A DNA stretch of 64,000 bases from Lingula anatina (taxonomy: Eukaryota > Brachiopoda > Lingulata > Lingulida > Lingulidae): contig NW_019775613.1 in NCBI RefSeq assembly GCF_001039355.2, positions 1 through 64,000 of the forward strand. The letters run 5' to 3'. Shown piece by piece: positions 1 through 13,130 of the stretch. A model generated the notes under the pieces. It saw nothing but the letters and a program-made list of their open reading frames with translations. It made no database searches and was not told the DNA's origin. Numbering within the stretch: the first letter of the stretch is position 1; the number at the start of each line of letters is the position of its first letter. The position numbers and the translations under genes are program-made.

Positions 1-333
1 TACTATCTATGTTGCCAGTGGCGCCGTCCCAGATTTGAAAGATTTATCTCAGTCTCTTTTATTTCAACTGAGCCGACCACTGTCAAGCCTAAAATTCAAC
101 CTCAAAGTATCTTCTTTTTTTTTTCTTTTTTTTTTTTTTTTTTGGGGGGGGGCATATTACTGGTTTTTACCTATCGACATAGTAGATAAAACAGAGCAGC
201 TGTTTTTATAAGGAACAAGACTATTTGACACCATGTTGTACCCTTTCAAAATATAATTTGTTTAATATACAATGAATTTGTATGAGTCCACAAAGGTGAA
301 CCCCTTCATGCAATATTTATTAACTAAATTAAC

Positions 334-335
<2 letters not shown>

Positions 336-366
<31 letters not shown>
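336..366. repeat. GA microsatellite
   Basis: Perfect GA run just before the first visible MAM exon. Confidence 0.95.
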
Positions 367-369
<3 letters not shown>

Positions 370-394
370 CTAATTTCCTTCAATCTCCTCACAG

Positions 395-695
395 TTGTGA
401 CCATAAACGGCCCCTTCCACTGTGACTTCGAGAGAGGAGAAGACTGCGGTTTCATTCAGAGCACTAAAGATGACTTTGATTGGACCAGGCATACAGGGAA
501 CACCGCTTCAGCCAGAACCGGACCCAATGGCGATCACACTGACGGAAAAGGTAAGGCATCGCCGGAAGTTAAATAAAAAGCTTGTAAATGGGAATAAATC
601 TCCATCCCTCCCCGAAGCGTTATTGAATCCCGTTGTATAATCACTATGATCACGGTAGTTTATTTATTTCAATGAAGAACGTGTGAAATAATACA

Positions 696-755
<60 letters not shown>

Positions 756-1267
756 ACTTATATAACAGAACCCTTCGAGCATCAGCTAGAGATATTCAAA
801 GCATAATTCGAGAGAGGGTGATGTATTTGACATAATAAGCGAGAAAAACTTTTCGTATTTCACCTAAACACATCCCCAAATCAGAATAAAGCGTATGTAT
901 TGCAACGGTCACATAACATCCCTAGGAAAATGTACTTAATACTAAATGGAAGAAACTGTTGTTGCTCTAGGTTATTACATGTACACGGAGGTGTCTGGTA
1001 GTTTGAAGGCTGGAAACAGGGCATCCATGGCCACCCCTCCAATCAACCTCAGTGGCAAAGTGTGCATTAGCTTTTGGTACCACATGTACGGTAACTCTGT
1101 GGGAGATCTCAATGTCTACACCAGCCGAAATAACAGCAGCAAGACGCGTGTCTTTGCCTTTTCAAAGAACCAAGGGAACGTTTGGAAGTATGCTCAAACT
1201 GCTTATCAATTCACCGCCCCAACTCAGGTATGGAGTGGGAACTGTTTGTATAATTGCATATTTGACC

Positions 1268-1304
<37 letters not shown>

Positions 1305-2156
1305 GAATAAAATAAAGTAACCAGACCCTGTCTTAAAAGGCAAAGCATATACAGGCCCCTTCAAAATTTCATTATTTTGTCTTTTTTTTCTGTCGCACCG
1401 TTCATGCATTTTGAATGGAATTAACAGGTGTTCTTTAGGGCCCCGTAACTCGAAAGCATCGTGTATTGCGAATAGCGATATCACATAGAGGCTACAATGT
1501 ATTATATGGGGCGAGTATGGGCGAGTTTTGGAATCGAGACGATTGCGCTCGGTCGCAACGCTCGGTGCTTTGGAATTACGTGACGCTGAAAAAGAGTCAT
1601 AAATCAATTGTACATGTATGTATCTGTCTGTTTATTATTCTAAGAAATTATCTGTTGTTTAACTTAATGCTTAAAAATTATTATATAAATACCATTGTAC
1701 ACATTTTCAGGTAATATTTGAGGGAGTCCGAGGTGCTAATTACGACGGAGATATCGCAATTGATGACATACACGTGGTCCCTGGAGACTGCCCTGGTAAA
1801 TATTATTTGGCTTGATACGTAAACATACAATGCCGTTTTTCTGGATAATTAACTACTCATCAACCTATGGTTTGCATTTAGGCTATATTGTGTTTTAAAG
1901 TTTTAAAAAATCTACAGTTCTTTACCAATAAGGACTGGGAGCATATACAAAGCAGTAGGCCTTTTGTAACTAGATGACTAGATTTTTTGGTAACTGAAGA
2001 GCTTTCTCTCCAGCAAAAAGTCTCCAGAAGTCAACAACTGGTCATCTTGCAGCCAAATGCCTATTGTACAGTATAATAGGTCGAGATGAAGGCAAAAAGA
2101 AGTGCCGCGAGCCGGAATTGAACCAGCGACCTTCAGATTTCTCAAATATACTCTCC

Positions 2157-2195
<39 letters not shown>

Positions 2196-5100
2196 ATGTG
2201 CATTTATTTTTTCTTTTTCTTGTCAGCTCCTCCCTCTACGTCTGCCCCAGCAACGACCAGACCAACTACCAGACCCACCTCGGCTACAGGTAGTATCAAT
2301 TTGGGAAAGCTCTGTACTTGGTACTTGTTAGTTGTGAATGCTGATTGGTAATCAGTAACCTTTATTTGTAACAACATTTTTTTTTTACTTCCAAATATTT
2401 CACAGTTCAAGATCATTGCTGTTGTTGACTTTACCTGTAAGGATTAATTTATGTTGACCCTTAAGAATCTCACCATATCCTATCACTTATGATAAACATT
2501 TTATCGATCCCCAAATTTTCAGTAAAACCTGCAGTGGTAAGTGGTAAATTTGTCTGCAATTTCGACAAGGACAATTGTGGATTCATTCAGAAAAAATCGG
2601 ATAACTTTGACTGGACAAGATTGAGGGGGAACACGACGTCCGCCAAGACTGGACCTACGGGTGACCACACTACTGGTACTTCTACAGGTAGGAATTATGC
2701 CTTTTTTCTACTTGTCCTAGCTAATACATTTCAATGATTTGCCATTGGAACTGTTGTACATAGTAAATTAAGATTGGTGGTTATTATCTCTCTTTAATCT
2801 ACGTATCACTTTGTTTCCGTAAGTCCTGTTTTTGAAAAAGTTGGATTGAAATTATTTACACCCGCTTAAGCTTAAGTTAGAACGATTGCAAAAAACACTT
2901 CATTGTAACGGTTTGTCGGCGCTATCACCAAAGTTACATTTCCTCAGCTTTTCCATCGCATTTTTCAAACTAATTGTTATAGTATTTTTACTCTGTTAAT
3001 TTCTTCTTTCGACTCAATAATTTGATGAGTTTTGAGACTTAGTTTAAATGTTAAAAGATTGCATAACTAATCAATCACAAAACTTGCTTTGATTTAGTCC
3101 AAACACCAATTTTAACTGAATTAAACCACATGCTCTTCTATTGATTTAAACAGCTTGATTTCTAAAAAATCCAGAAAAGGCCACCTATTAGATGTAATGT
3201 ACTTTGCAATTGTTCCATTTACATCGTTTGTCATGATCACTGTAGGATACTACATGTTCATTGAGACGTCTAGTCCAAGGAAAGTGAACGACACCGCTAT
3301 CATGATGAGCCCAGTACTAAATATACAAGGACGAGTCTGTATCAAATACTGGCTCCACATGTATGGATCCAGTGTAGGAAGGCTGACGGTTTCTACGTTG
3401 GATAGCAATAATCAACAGAGACGTATGTATTCATCGTCTGGAAATCGGGGCAATAGATGGATTATGGTTTATCACAATTGGGGCTTTGCTCTCCCGACAC
3501 AGGTAAGCTAATTGTTTTATCATCATACGGTAATTATCAGCATTTACGCTACATGTATGCGATTAATTTGGTTACGTGAAGTACTTACTTAATGAAAGGT
3601 TGCTTGCAATGACGCTATTCTTTCAAAGTGTCGATATTGGCATATTCACATTACATATCTGATGCCCTTATTAAACGAAGTTGATCCTGAACCGATTTAT
3701 ATTGGTTTTTGGTATAGAGAATGCAATGGTATACGTTGAATGCAAACGTCGTGGTGGCAGCGACGGGATTTCTAGTTATGCCCAAGAAATTCTTTTTGAA
3801 GTAAATTAATTCGCATACCTTCATGTAGGACTCGTCAATATATACACTTGCGTTTGTTCTTTTATTCTTTTCAGATTGTATTTGAAGGCGTTCGTGGTCT
3901 TTCTCACACTGGTGATATTGCAATAGATGATGTCAGTGTAATACCAGGGATATGCCAGACGGGTGAGCACATATACAACCAAATTACAATCTTGTTTCGA
4001 AAGTCAGCACAATAAAGGCGCTGAAATTCTTAATCAGATTTATATCTAGACATCTTAAAAGCATACATCAAAAATAACAAGTACTGCACGTACAGGAATT
4101 CAAAATTTGGTCTTAATTATCTCTAGACTTGTGTGTAGACTTCTTTATGTTATTCCCTTTCTCATCTTCAATGTTTTGGACTGTGTTTAACATATTCGCA
4201 GCTGCTACGACTACACGACCGCCCGTCACGACCCAAAAACCAGTCAGTACCGGTGAGTTTAAAGGATAAGGTACCAATTATATTCAAAAACATTTTGCGT
4301 CTTTGCGTTGTAATACACCGATAGATTCATTGCGATTAAAACTACTCGGTGCAGATGTCTGTTACAGTTCTGACATCTTATTCTGCCCAAATTTATGGCG
4401 TCATGGTATAAAGGGACGACAAAACTCAGAATAATTCGGTTGCAATTGATCACTGCGAATACATCCCTCAAAAATAATGTTTCAATTACAAATATCCGAC
4501 GAATGGCAAACATTTGGCTCTAATGACGTCTCCTTATTCTGGCGACGATAAGATAAAATAAAGTTATTATTTCAAATGCAGTTCTTTCGTGGTATAGCAG
4601 CGATATTTCACACTGTCGCTATTTTGACTCCTTCTTCAGTACGGCCCACCATTCTTACGGCACCTTTCACGTGTAACTTTGACAGAAATGTCTGCGGCTT
4701 CACACAGAGTTCCTCTGACCAGTTTGACTGGACAAGACACCGAGGAAACACTTCATCCCAAAATACAGGACCTTCTAAAGACCACACCACCGGATCTGGT
4801 AAAGAACAAGCATAATAATTTGAATAAATTGGTGTTCCATAAGTTGTGCTGTCGAAAAAAATCTAATTAGAAGTTTAATTTGCGTTTTTCAAAACCTTAA
4901 TGTTTATCTCTTCCAAAATACCGAAAAGGCTAACTGCTCTTTGTACCAGGTGTCGGTAGGCCCCCTATATGTGTGCATTAAATTTCTACAATACCAAAAG
5001 CGTTCTTAAAAGAGGTTTCCAAATATCCATTTTTTTTTCGTTATATAATAAATAATATATTTATCCAGATTCTGAGATCCATAAAAATATGCTCTGTAGA

Positions 5101-8100
5101 CTTTACAAATAAAATACAAAGCTAAAAAGATTTTTTTGAATTTTAAAGTTACGCTATTAAAAGTAAAGAGAAAAAAAAACAGTTTTTAACTATAATATAT
5201 TATATATAATACATCGACATAAAATGGATGTTGTCCATGAGCAGATATTCTGATCTAATTGGTACAGTTCCAAGAAATCTTCATTTCTTTTTCTTTTTCA
5301 AGGGTATTACATGTACATTGAAGCTTCCTCTCCACGACGCCCCAATAACACAGCGATCATTCACTCGCCAACAATTAATATCAAAGGCAAATCCTGTATT
5401 AGCTACTGGTTCCACATGTACGGGGGAACCATGGGGAGATTGACAGTCTCAGTGTTGATAGGTAGCAAGCGAAATGTTCTCTTTACAACAACTGGGAACA
5501 AGGGAAATACGTGGATCCAAAAAAGACACACGTGGGCTTTTGATGTGCCGGCTAAGGTATGGATTATAATTAATGTGCTTGAGTTTTAGTAATCTTTTGC
5601 TTTTATATAATCTTAAAATGTTATATATTTATCAGTCTTATATTACTATTATGGTTTAATGAGGCAGTTCGTTAATAATAACGTTATTATGCCCAAGATG
5701 TATTACAGGATTTAAAATTACTAGATTTCAGGGTTATGTTCAGACAATCTCAAACTATAAATAAATAGATAAATGAACCGTTATAATCAATATGGTAATA
5801 AATGTTACAACTTTTTTTTATTTAGATCGAGTTTCAAGCTATCCGTGGTCTTAACTATGCTTCTGACATCGCAATTGATGACGTCAGCGTCACCAGTGGA
5901 CCCTGCCCGGTAGTAGGTAGGTAAATTACCATAATTTTCATTTGGAATTTTCATTCAAGATATATATAATTCCTAAAACTAAACGTTTTCACCAAACTTT
6001 GGCATGGCATTTGATTAATAATAAAAAGTTTCTGAAATGTAATTTCCCTATGATATCACCACTATAATACTTTCACCCGTACCTCGTCTCTCTGCGTTTT
6101 TTTTTTCTTAAATAACTGAATCGTTTGTTTTACATTGCGTGATACTTTTCTGTACATTAACTCCTAACTTAAGAAACGATATAGATTATTCACGCCTTCA
6201 TTTTCTCTTTCTGAAACAGCGGTGACAACTGCCGCTCCTGTGACAACCAGAAAGACAGTGAGACCTCCCCAAACAACGAAAGGTAGGCTGAAAGCCTCCA
6301 TTGCACAAAACGGCACTTACATTTCACACGCCTGTGCTTCGACTTTGTAGGTTGAGAAAATTCACTATTAGTTCATGTATCGTGCACTAACTTGAATGTT
6401 AACTGCTATTAAATGCTTTTGATACTAATATTGTGTGGGTCTCAAAGGTTCGTTAGTCCGAAAAATCGTTACATTTTATCAGTTTTTTTTTAATAAAAAG
6501 GTTCGTTGGTCCGGAAATTTTATAGTGAACATTCGAACCAATGAAACTTCGGACTGTTGAACCTTCGGACTGCTGTCGTGCTTCCCTAATATTAGCGCTC
6601 AGCTCTGCTTTGAATCACAAATATTCCGTATTCTTTCTCGCCGTTTCAGCTCCCGTTAGCCCAGTGGTACTAAGCGGCGCTTTCAACTGTAATTTCGACA
6701 AAGACACCTGTGGCTTCACCCAGGATAAGAGTGATACCTTCGACTGGACAAGAAAATACAGGACCACCAGTTCTGCAAACACTGGCCCAATGACTGACCA
6801 TACGACTAAAGCAAACGGTGAGTTTGTCCGGTGTGACAGGAGTGGTACATGTAGTCCGCTAGGAACCGTAGTCCGTTCCCCATTACTTTATACAGGTGAC
6901 ATTCGTCTCGTATACTAACCCAAATATACTTTCTTTACGCCAGTTTATGAACTGTTCTTATAATTGTAGGCAATTCGTTCTTTCAGGTCACTACATGTAC
7001 ATTGAAACATCCAACCCACGACAACCCAATGATGCTGCCAGACTGATCAGCCCTGTTTTGACCATGCAAGGCCAAGTGTGCATCAATTACTGGTATCACA
7101 TGTATGGTTCCACGGTCGGTGCCTTTAATGTTTTCGTCCTGTCAGGCGGCAAAAAGACCGCTCTTCTCAACCTGAGAGGAAATATGGGTAATCAGTGGCG
7201 ACAGGGACAGAGTAACTGGGTCTTTACTGCTCCAACACAGGTATAGAGGTTTCTTCTTATTTACTCATATAACTTAACCGTCTTTTCCTTTTTAACTTAT
7301 GCTTCACGTTACCTAAGCTGAAGTAGATGTGCCATGTCATGTTCCGTTATGCTATGTTATCATTGTTCGGTTACGCCATGTTATTTTCAAAATTTCTGTA
7401 CCGTCACGTCACATTATGCTATGATATGTTATGTTATTTTACGTAATGTTATTTTATACAATGAATGTTATGCTATGCTCCAGTTGGTGTTTGAAGCCAT
7501 CCGTGGCAGCAGTTACACTGGTGACATTGCCATTGATGACATCTCTGTGAACCCTGGGCCTTGTCCTTCCATTGGTGAGAAATCTTGCTTTACCTCTGCC
7601 TTATTTTGAAGCGAATTAAATGAAGATGAGACAAATGAAAACACAGAATATTGCGTATTTACAAAAATGAATTTGAGTTATGTTTTAAAATATTGTTTAT
7701 GTTGTAACGTTTTGTAACGTTACGATATGTTTTTATGTTATGTTATGTTTTATTATGTTATGTAAAACCATCATGACGATCATGCAATAAAAGGTCGCAT
7801 GATAAAAGCTTTCGGTGTAATTTCAAGGCATAAGACACGCACATACATACATGTACAATGTACCTTTTTCACAATTTCAGCACCAACAACTACGATGAAA
7901 CCAAGGGCAATAGGTAGGTAGACCTTTATAATATCAAAGGTCAAAGTAAATTGTTTTCGTTGCAAAACGTATTCTACTGCCCTAGTTCATACTTAAATCA
8001 GTTTTTACCCAAGTGGTACGTCTAAGATTTAATAAGAAAAATAGGGAAACGATTGAATAAAAGCGCACTGGGGAAAAAAACAATGATAAAATAAAATGAA

Positions 8101-9157
8101 GTAATAACATATTTTTATCCCAATAGTTCTTAACTGCGATTTCTCTAAGGACCTCTGTGGATTTGTACAAAGTACGACAGACAACTTGGACTGGTTGAGA
8201 CGCTCCGGATCAACGCCCTCTTCCAATACTGGCCCTACTGCAGACCATACAACGGGATCAGGTCTGCCGAGAGCTTTTCTGATCTTTGATCTTTTTTCGT
8301 CTACGATTTCCTGTAGATATATATTTTGTAAAAAGATTTTTATACCCGCAAACGCAAACGCCTACTCTCTGCTACAAAGAAATATTTGCTAATATAAGAT
8401 GGTGTTGGCGTTTGTTCTTAATTGGCCACCGTTTTTTTCTTAGCTTCAGGTAATTATTTGTTCATTGAGACGTCGGGAAAAGCAATTAACGACAGCGCTT
8501 TGATCACGTCACCCAACCTGAACGTCACCGGAACCATCTGTGTCAGTTTCTGGTACCACATGTACGGGGCTGATATGGGCTCCCTTAAGGTATACCGCGA
8601 CAGGGGTGGCGTGCGTTCTCCAATCATGGTACTCAGTGGGAACAAGGGAAATAAGTGGCTTCAGGCAGCAGTCACTTTGACCAATGTGCAACCTACCTAC
8701 AAAGTAAGTTCTATAATTAAATTGTTTAATTTACTGATGGCAATATGTGTAAGGGACGATTGACTAATTGTATACCAAAATAAAAACTATCGTTTGGCTT
8801 TAATACGAGTTTGTGGTATTTAAGACATTTGAGACATCTGTGTTTGTAAAAATTGAAATTTGCGTAAATAAATTACAGTTGTCGGAACTTCAAGAAGTTT
8901 GAGAAGGCGATTGAAAAAAGTCTGAAAAACGCGTTTAAGCTAGGAAAACGCGCATTTGCAAAAATGCTTTTCAGTACCTTCTTACAGATATATAAAGTTT
9001 ACTAATGTCATTTTATCTTATTGATAATTACTATCACCATTTCTAAAAGGTTGCCTTCCAAGCAATAAGAGGGAGGAACTACAGGAGCGACGTGGCCATT
9101 GATGACATATCAATTACTAAGGGCACTTGCAGCGGAGGCGGAGCGCTAATTGGCTAA
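395..9157 (+). CDS. Secreted multi-MAM-domain protein, 3' part (five MAM domains)
   Basis: Five MAM (meprin/A5/PTPmu) domains in tandem, about 909 codons visible. Exons by domain: MAM1 395-550, 971-1227, 1711-1795; linker 2227-2289; MAM2 2523-2687, 3246-3502, 3875-3962; linker 4202-4252; MAM3 4640-4798, 5303-5556, 5826-5916; linker 6220-6282; MAM4 6650-6817, 6987-7240, 7484-7574; linker 7881-7913; MAM5 8127-8261, 8450-8703, 9050-9157. Each domain shows the family marks: C-x-FD-x3-CGF with FDWTR, then YMYIE, C-x3-YW-x-HMYG, and a last exon with GDIAIDD. Exon phases repeat exactly (1-1, 1-0, 0-1, linker 1-1), which shows growth by exon-module duplication. Linkers are Thr/Pro-rich and probably O-glycosylated. 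No transmembrane or GPI segment follows MAM5, so the protein is probably secreted and adhesive. The first visible exon opens in phase 1, so the 5' end lies left of the window. The donor at 8262 (gtctgc) is weak. A polyadenylation signal is at 9259-9264. Confidence 0.9.
701..753. repeat. AT microsatellite
   Basis: Perfect AT run within the first visible MAM intron. Confidence 0.95.
1269..1304. repeat. AAT microsatellite
   Basis: About twelve AAT units in the MAM1 second intron. Confidence 0.95.
2103..2193 (-). tRNA. tRNA-Phe (GAA) with an 18-nt intron
   Basis: On the minus strand this folds as a full cloverleaf. The acceptor stem is a perfect 7-bp match (GCCGCGA with TCGCGGC, then discriminator A). 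The A box reads TAGCTCAGTTGG and the B box GGTTCAATTCC, both matching the Pol III consensus. The anticodon stem is TCAGA/TCTGA and the loop begins CTGAAG, giving anticodon GAA. The loop is 25 nt instead of 7, fitting an 18-nt intron placed one base after the anticodon, the canonical position. A T5 Pol III terminator lies just downstream (2094-2098). It is antisense to the MAM gene, in the intron between MAM1 and its linker exon. The intact stems and terminator argue for a real gene rather than a SINE relic. Confidence 0.82.
7330..7480. repeat. Degenerate ATGTT/ATGCT short tandem repeat
   Basis: Irregular run of atgttatgctatgtta-like words before the last MAM4 exon. A weaker stretch of the same kind occurs at 7680-7765. 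Confidence 0.6.
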
Positions 9158-9889
9158 AAACAGAACGAAACTTATCAATAATAGTGCATGATTTCTTATG
9201 GCGCTTTAAATTTGGGTTAAAATGAATATAAGTTATCAAATTTATTATAACGTATGAAAATAAAGACCTTAATAACCACAATGAGTTGTTGGCCCTTTAA
9301 GAGATATGACATTTCACATTGTCAGAATTTTCCCAGGGTGTTTATTTAAATATCGTTTATGTCTCTGACGGACGAAAATAGTAACGCGTTTTAAAGGATT
9401 TATAGAACAAAAATGTTGAATCGTATTCAGATCGTGGCATAGAAAGTGTTACCTGTAAAAGAGTATCTGCTTTCAAAGAGTTCGGTAAATAAAAAAATTG
9501 GGCGAAGATTAATGGCAAGACATAATTTTGTGCCTTAAGAAAACAATTAGAAATGTTTTTATTTCTATACTAATTTTATGACATATTCATATGAAAATAT
9601 ATCTGGTTATAATACGGCACACAGCCAATGATTTAAATACGGCCTTTGAGCTGCAACATTTATTGTAATGAAAGGATTAAAGATAACCGAATGTCTTTGT
9701 ACAATATGTTTTACATGTCTTTATACAATGTGTTATTGTGATTCATGACATTATAATGATTGGGTGAAAAGAACAACGTCAATGCAAATCTCGGAATATC
9801 CGACTGTCATTCATCGGGTCCACGTAGGTATCTTCACATTCTATAGCAATCCCTTTAGAGCCCCGGAGGTCGATATTTATTTATAGCAT
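9158..9889. other. Convergent 3' intergenic region
   Basis: Stop codons of the MAM gene (+) and the TMEM236-like gene (-) face each other here. AATAAA at 9259-9264 is about 100 bp past the MAM stop. No open frame with coding character is seen. Confidence 0.6.
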
Positions 9890-12188
9890 TTACACTGGGT
9901 GTAGATCACGTGATAAGATGAATCTCGCATCATGACTCGACTCGTCTTTCTCATTTGTGGTCTCGGGCGAAATTTTTGGTCGCGGTGAAACGCCTTTCTT
10001 CTTTTTTCGTCGGTGTTCTTTTCTTTTAGCCTCTGCGCTTTCATCCAGCACCGTACCCTCGTCTTTTCTTTTTCGGTGACCGGACTTTTCAGACTTCTTT
10101 CTCCTGCTTTTGCGCACCTTTTCCTGTCCGTCTTTAACTGTTTCGTCTAACAGCAGAGAGTGAAGGTTACCGTTCTTTGACCTTCGAGGTTTTTCTCCAT
10201 GTACTGGATTTTGTAGGGATGCTTCAGTATCTTGTAAATATGCACGCTGTTTTCGTGATCTTTTTACGTTTTCTCTCATAATGTCAGTGACATTTTTCTG
10301 TACCTCCACAACGTGTATCTCCATTTCGTCTTCGGCCTTTTCAGCGGCGATGAATAATAACACAATCAACAACAAATACCAGGCAATATAAAACGCATTT
10401 TTAAAAGAAAAAACCAGCTCGTTCAGAGTCCTTCCATTGCGTAAAGACGCCATAATGTAAATACGAACCAGTAAGTATGGAATATCCTGAATAAGGACTT
10501 GGTTTAGGTAGTAGCAGGCACTGTACGTTCGACTTCTCTCTGCTTTGAGCTTGTTTTTGCCAAACTCGTCTTTTGGAGGAGTTGGCACAAACTTCAGTGT
10601 GCTCAACAAGGTAAATGCGACGATCGACACAACTAACGCATTGTTAGCAAATACGTCTCTTTGAAGTAGTAATCCTTGGAAAGTTGCTATATCGTACAGT
10701 GGAAAGAATTCTGATCCGCATTGTTTGATAATGGGATACACGTCTTCGATTTCTGAGCCTTTCTTTACCTAAAATGTGATATGGTAAAGATTTTGTAAAT
10801 TTTTTCTCAACAAAGAAATTCTAGAGACACATTTCTAGGTTGATCAAAAAGAAAAAATGTTGCACTGCTAAATAACACAAACTTTGTACTTGTATTTAAT
10901 ATTACTCAAAACAAAAAATATGTTGTTATTTTCATTTTGAATCCGTCGACAATGGAGCAACTAGAGAAAAGAAAAAAATCTGGTGAATTGTATGCTCACC
11001 TCTTGAAATTTGGCAAACCATTCGTTGATAATCAGACATATCAATGTTACTTGGAGGATGAACATGCTCCATTCGTCAAAACTGTCGAACTTGGCCGCTT
11101 GGAGTGAAGATGTCGATTCTCCAAGTACAGTTGAGCAATTATCAGTAGAATTACCAGTAGATGTCTCAGGGTGCGTCTTTACTACTGAACAAGGGATTTT
11201 TGGCGCATAAACCTAGGGGAAATAAGGGGAGTGTAAACTCTAAATTTAAATCTTCGAAAGATTAATGATTAGCAATAATTTATTAGAAACTAATGACATT
11301 AATTTATTCTCAACGTGGCAAAGAATTTGATGGGAATACGTATCGGCATAATATGATTTTGAAAACATTAAGTTCATGTCAAATATTTTTCGATTTTTTC
11401 AATAACTGTATGTAAGACGTATAAAAGAAACATCATTGTTCAGACCAATAATTAGTTACCTTGTAAGTAACCCCAAACAAAGTCATGACCGGAAGTAAGC
11501 AAAATATAACGTACACAGCTATGGAAGGGCGCCTGAAGACATTGAAAAATAAAATGCAATAGATTATACGAAACTTTTAACTACTGTTTTAGCTACACAT
11601 GTGCTCGTCTAAATGCTTGCTTACATTCGTACTTTATAAATTTACAAAAGCATTATTTGCTGATAGTTCATGCCTGATAGTGAAGAGACGCATAAAATAA
11701 TCACGAAATCAAACGAATAGACACAAAAATAGGTAAAATGGTAAAGTCTAGCGAAACAGGCGGACTCAAACAATAGTTAGATGAGCGCCTTTGAATATAA
11801 TATAATATAATATAATATAATATAATATAATATAATATAATATAATATAACCTTACCACCATTCTCTTGCATGCGGCCAGGACACCTTAATGGCGAAGTA
11901 AACAATCAGGGCCACAGTAACCAGGCCGACGAAGATTGCTATCATGATATTCCAGAAAAACCCGGCTGTTACGTCCAGACCGTGGAGAAAATGGTCTCGC
12001 TCGTGCGATACATTCTGAGGGATCGTTTCCTCCTTGAATTTGTCTACCACGTGCCATATTGCTAGGAAATACGGCAAGGCGTAACATAGCAACTGTAGAA
12101 ATCCGAGACCTATGTATAAAGCGATTTTATGAGTTGTGACTTTGGGGCAACAGGACTTGGAATCTACAACGTCGTCTGCCGCGGACAT
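9890..12188 (-). CDS. TMEM236: TMEM236-like polytopic membrane protein with long basic C-tail
   Basis: Four exons in transcript order: 11857-12188, 11460-11532, 11000-11212, 9890-10768; 498 aa. An upstream in-frame reading begins at TTG, so ATG 12188 is taken as the start. Hydrophobic segments lie near residues 20-45, 78-102, 112-135, 185-205, 245-262, 290-310 and 330-350. A WRP motif opens the third segment, across the exon 1/2 junction. A luminal loop with NST and NCS sequons lies between segments 3 and 4. Near the end come LIQDIPYLLVR and, about 20 residues on, FKN followed by a hydrophobic helix. From memory, human TMEM236 has the same order: WRP helix, QD-(L/I)-P-x3-VR helix, KN helix. 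The last ~150 residues are extremely Lys/Arg-rich (KKSEKSGHRKRK-type stretches) and have no counterpart I recall in the roughly 350-aa vertebrate protein. Molecular function is unknown. The family call is fairly secure, one-to-one orthology is not. Confidence 0.66.
11795..11850. repeat. ATATA pentanucleotide repeat
   Basis: Eleven near-perfect TATAA units abutting the splice donor of exon 1 of the TMEM236-like gene. Confidence 0.95.
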
Positions 12189-12278
12189 CTTCGATCTACT
12201 TGTAAAAATATCTCCCTGTCTCTGTGTCAATATATTGAAAGTTTTATGGTTTATGGTTTCTTATCACAGTAAAGTGGC

Positions 12279-12286
12279 TTTATAAG
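12279..12286 (-). promoter_or_regulatory. Possible TATA box of the TMEM236-like gene
   Basis: Minus-strand TTATAAAG about 90 bp upstream of ATG 12188. Spacing fits a TATA box with a short leader; no start-site evidence. Confidence 0.3.
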
Positions 12287-13072
12287 TGGTGACCTTGTTC
12301 TAGCCCCGACTCTTTGCTTCAGTGTTTCATCTTACATGTAGGTGCCGCTGATCGGTCCGAAATGCAGCGTAAACACGACTCATTAGGTCAAACAAGCGCA
12401 GTTTTCAGCAAATCAAATGCACAGGAAACCACGGCAAATGGTCAAATATATCACACCAAACTCTGCAGTGACTCTGTGTCACTCAGGCAGTTTACACTAT
12501 CGATTCCCGTTGCTGGCCAGTTGTAACTCTCCATACTTGGAAACGCTTGCGACTTGTATACAAATCTGTTACACTATTATTGAACTGTACAGATTGATTG
12601 CCTTATAAAGGCCACGGCTAGAGTGAAATGTGATATACATCACAACGAAAACATTGAATAGAAATTGTTACAACGACACAGAAATCACAGGCCTTTAATA
12701 AACTGCGATTATTATAATCTATACTAGGACAAAGAATGCACTCACGCGGGTTACATGCTTTTAGTAGGTTATCAAAGGGGGAACAAGAAACAACAACAAT
12801 GTTACAAACGATGGACATAAAGACTACTTTGGTTTAGTGACTAGTTTTTATGCTTACACGAATAAAAACAAAACGTTTCACTGGTCCAAGTTTAATGAGT
12901 AATGATTTGAATAAAAATTACCAATTAATGTTTTATTTTAATTCTACATTTTAACGGTAAGATCCCGATCAAATAACGCAATTAGCGAAACAATCCATAT
13001 TATTTTAGGAATGTTGAAAAGAAAAACTTTTTACCTGAGTTATATTTTGCCTATTAATTTATTTATGTATTC

Positions 13073-13096
13073 TACTACTACTACTACTACTACATG

Positions 13097-13128
<32 letters not shown>

Positions 13129-13130
13129 TT
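13073..13130. repeat. CTA trinucleotide repeat
   Basis: About nineteen CTA units with one ctacatgta interruption. Confidence 0.95.

Noticed and set aside
1-394. Search for an upstream MAM linker exon or start codon
   Set aside because: No acceptor-exon-donor combination in phase 1 was convincing; the 5' end is taken to lie outside the window.
422-640. 72-codon ORF over the first MAM exon
   Set aside because: Out of frame with the MAM domain; the real frame gives FHCDF...CGFIQ...FDWTR and ends at donor 551.
1978-2178. 66-codon minus-strand ORF
   Set aside because: Translation of the tRNA-Phe gene, not a protein.
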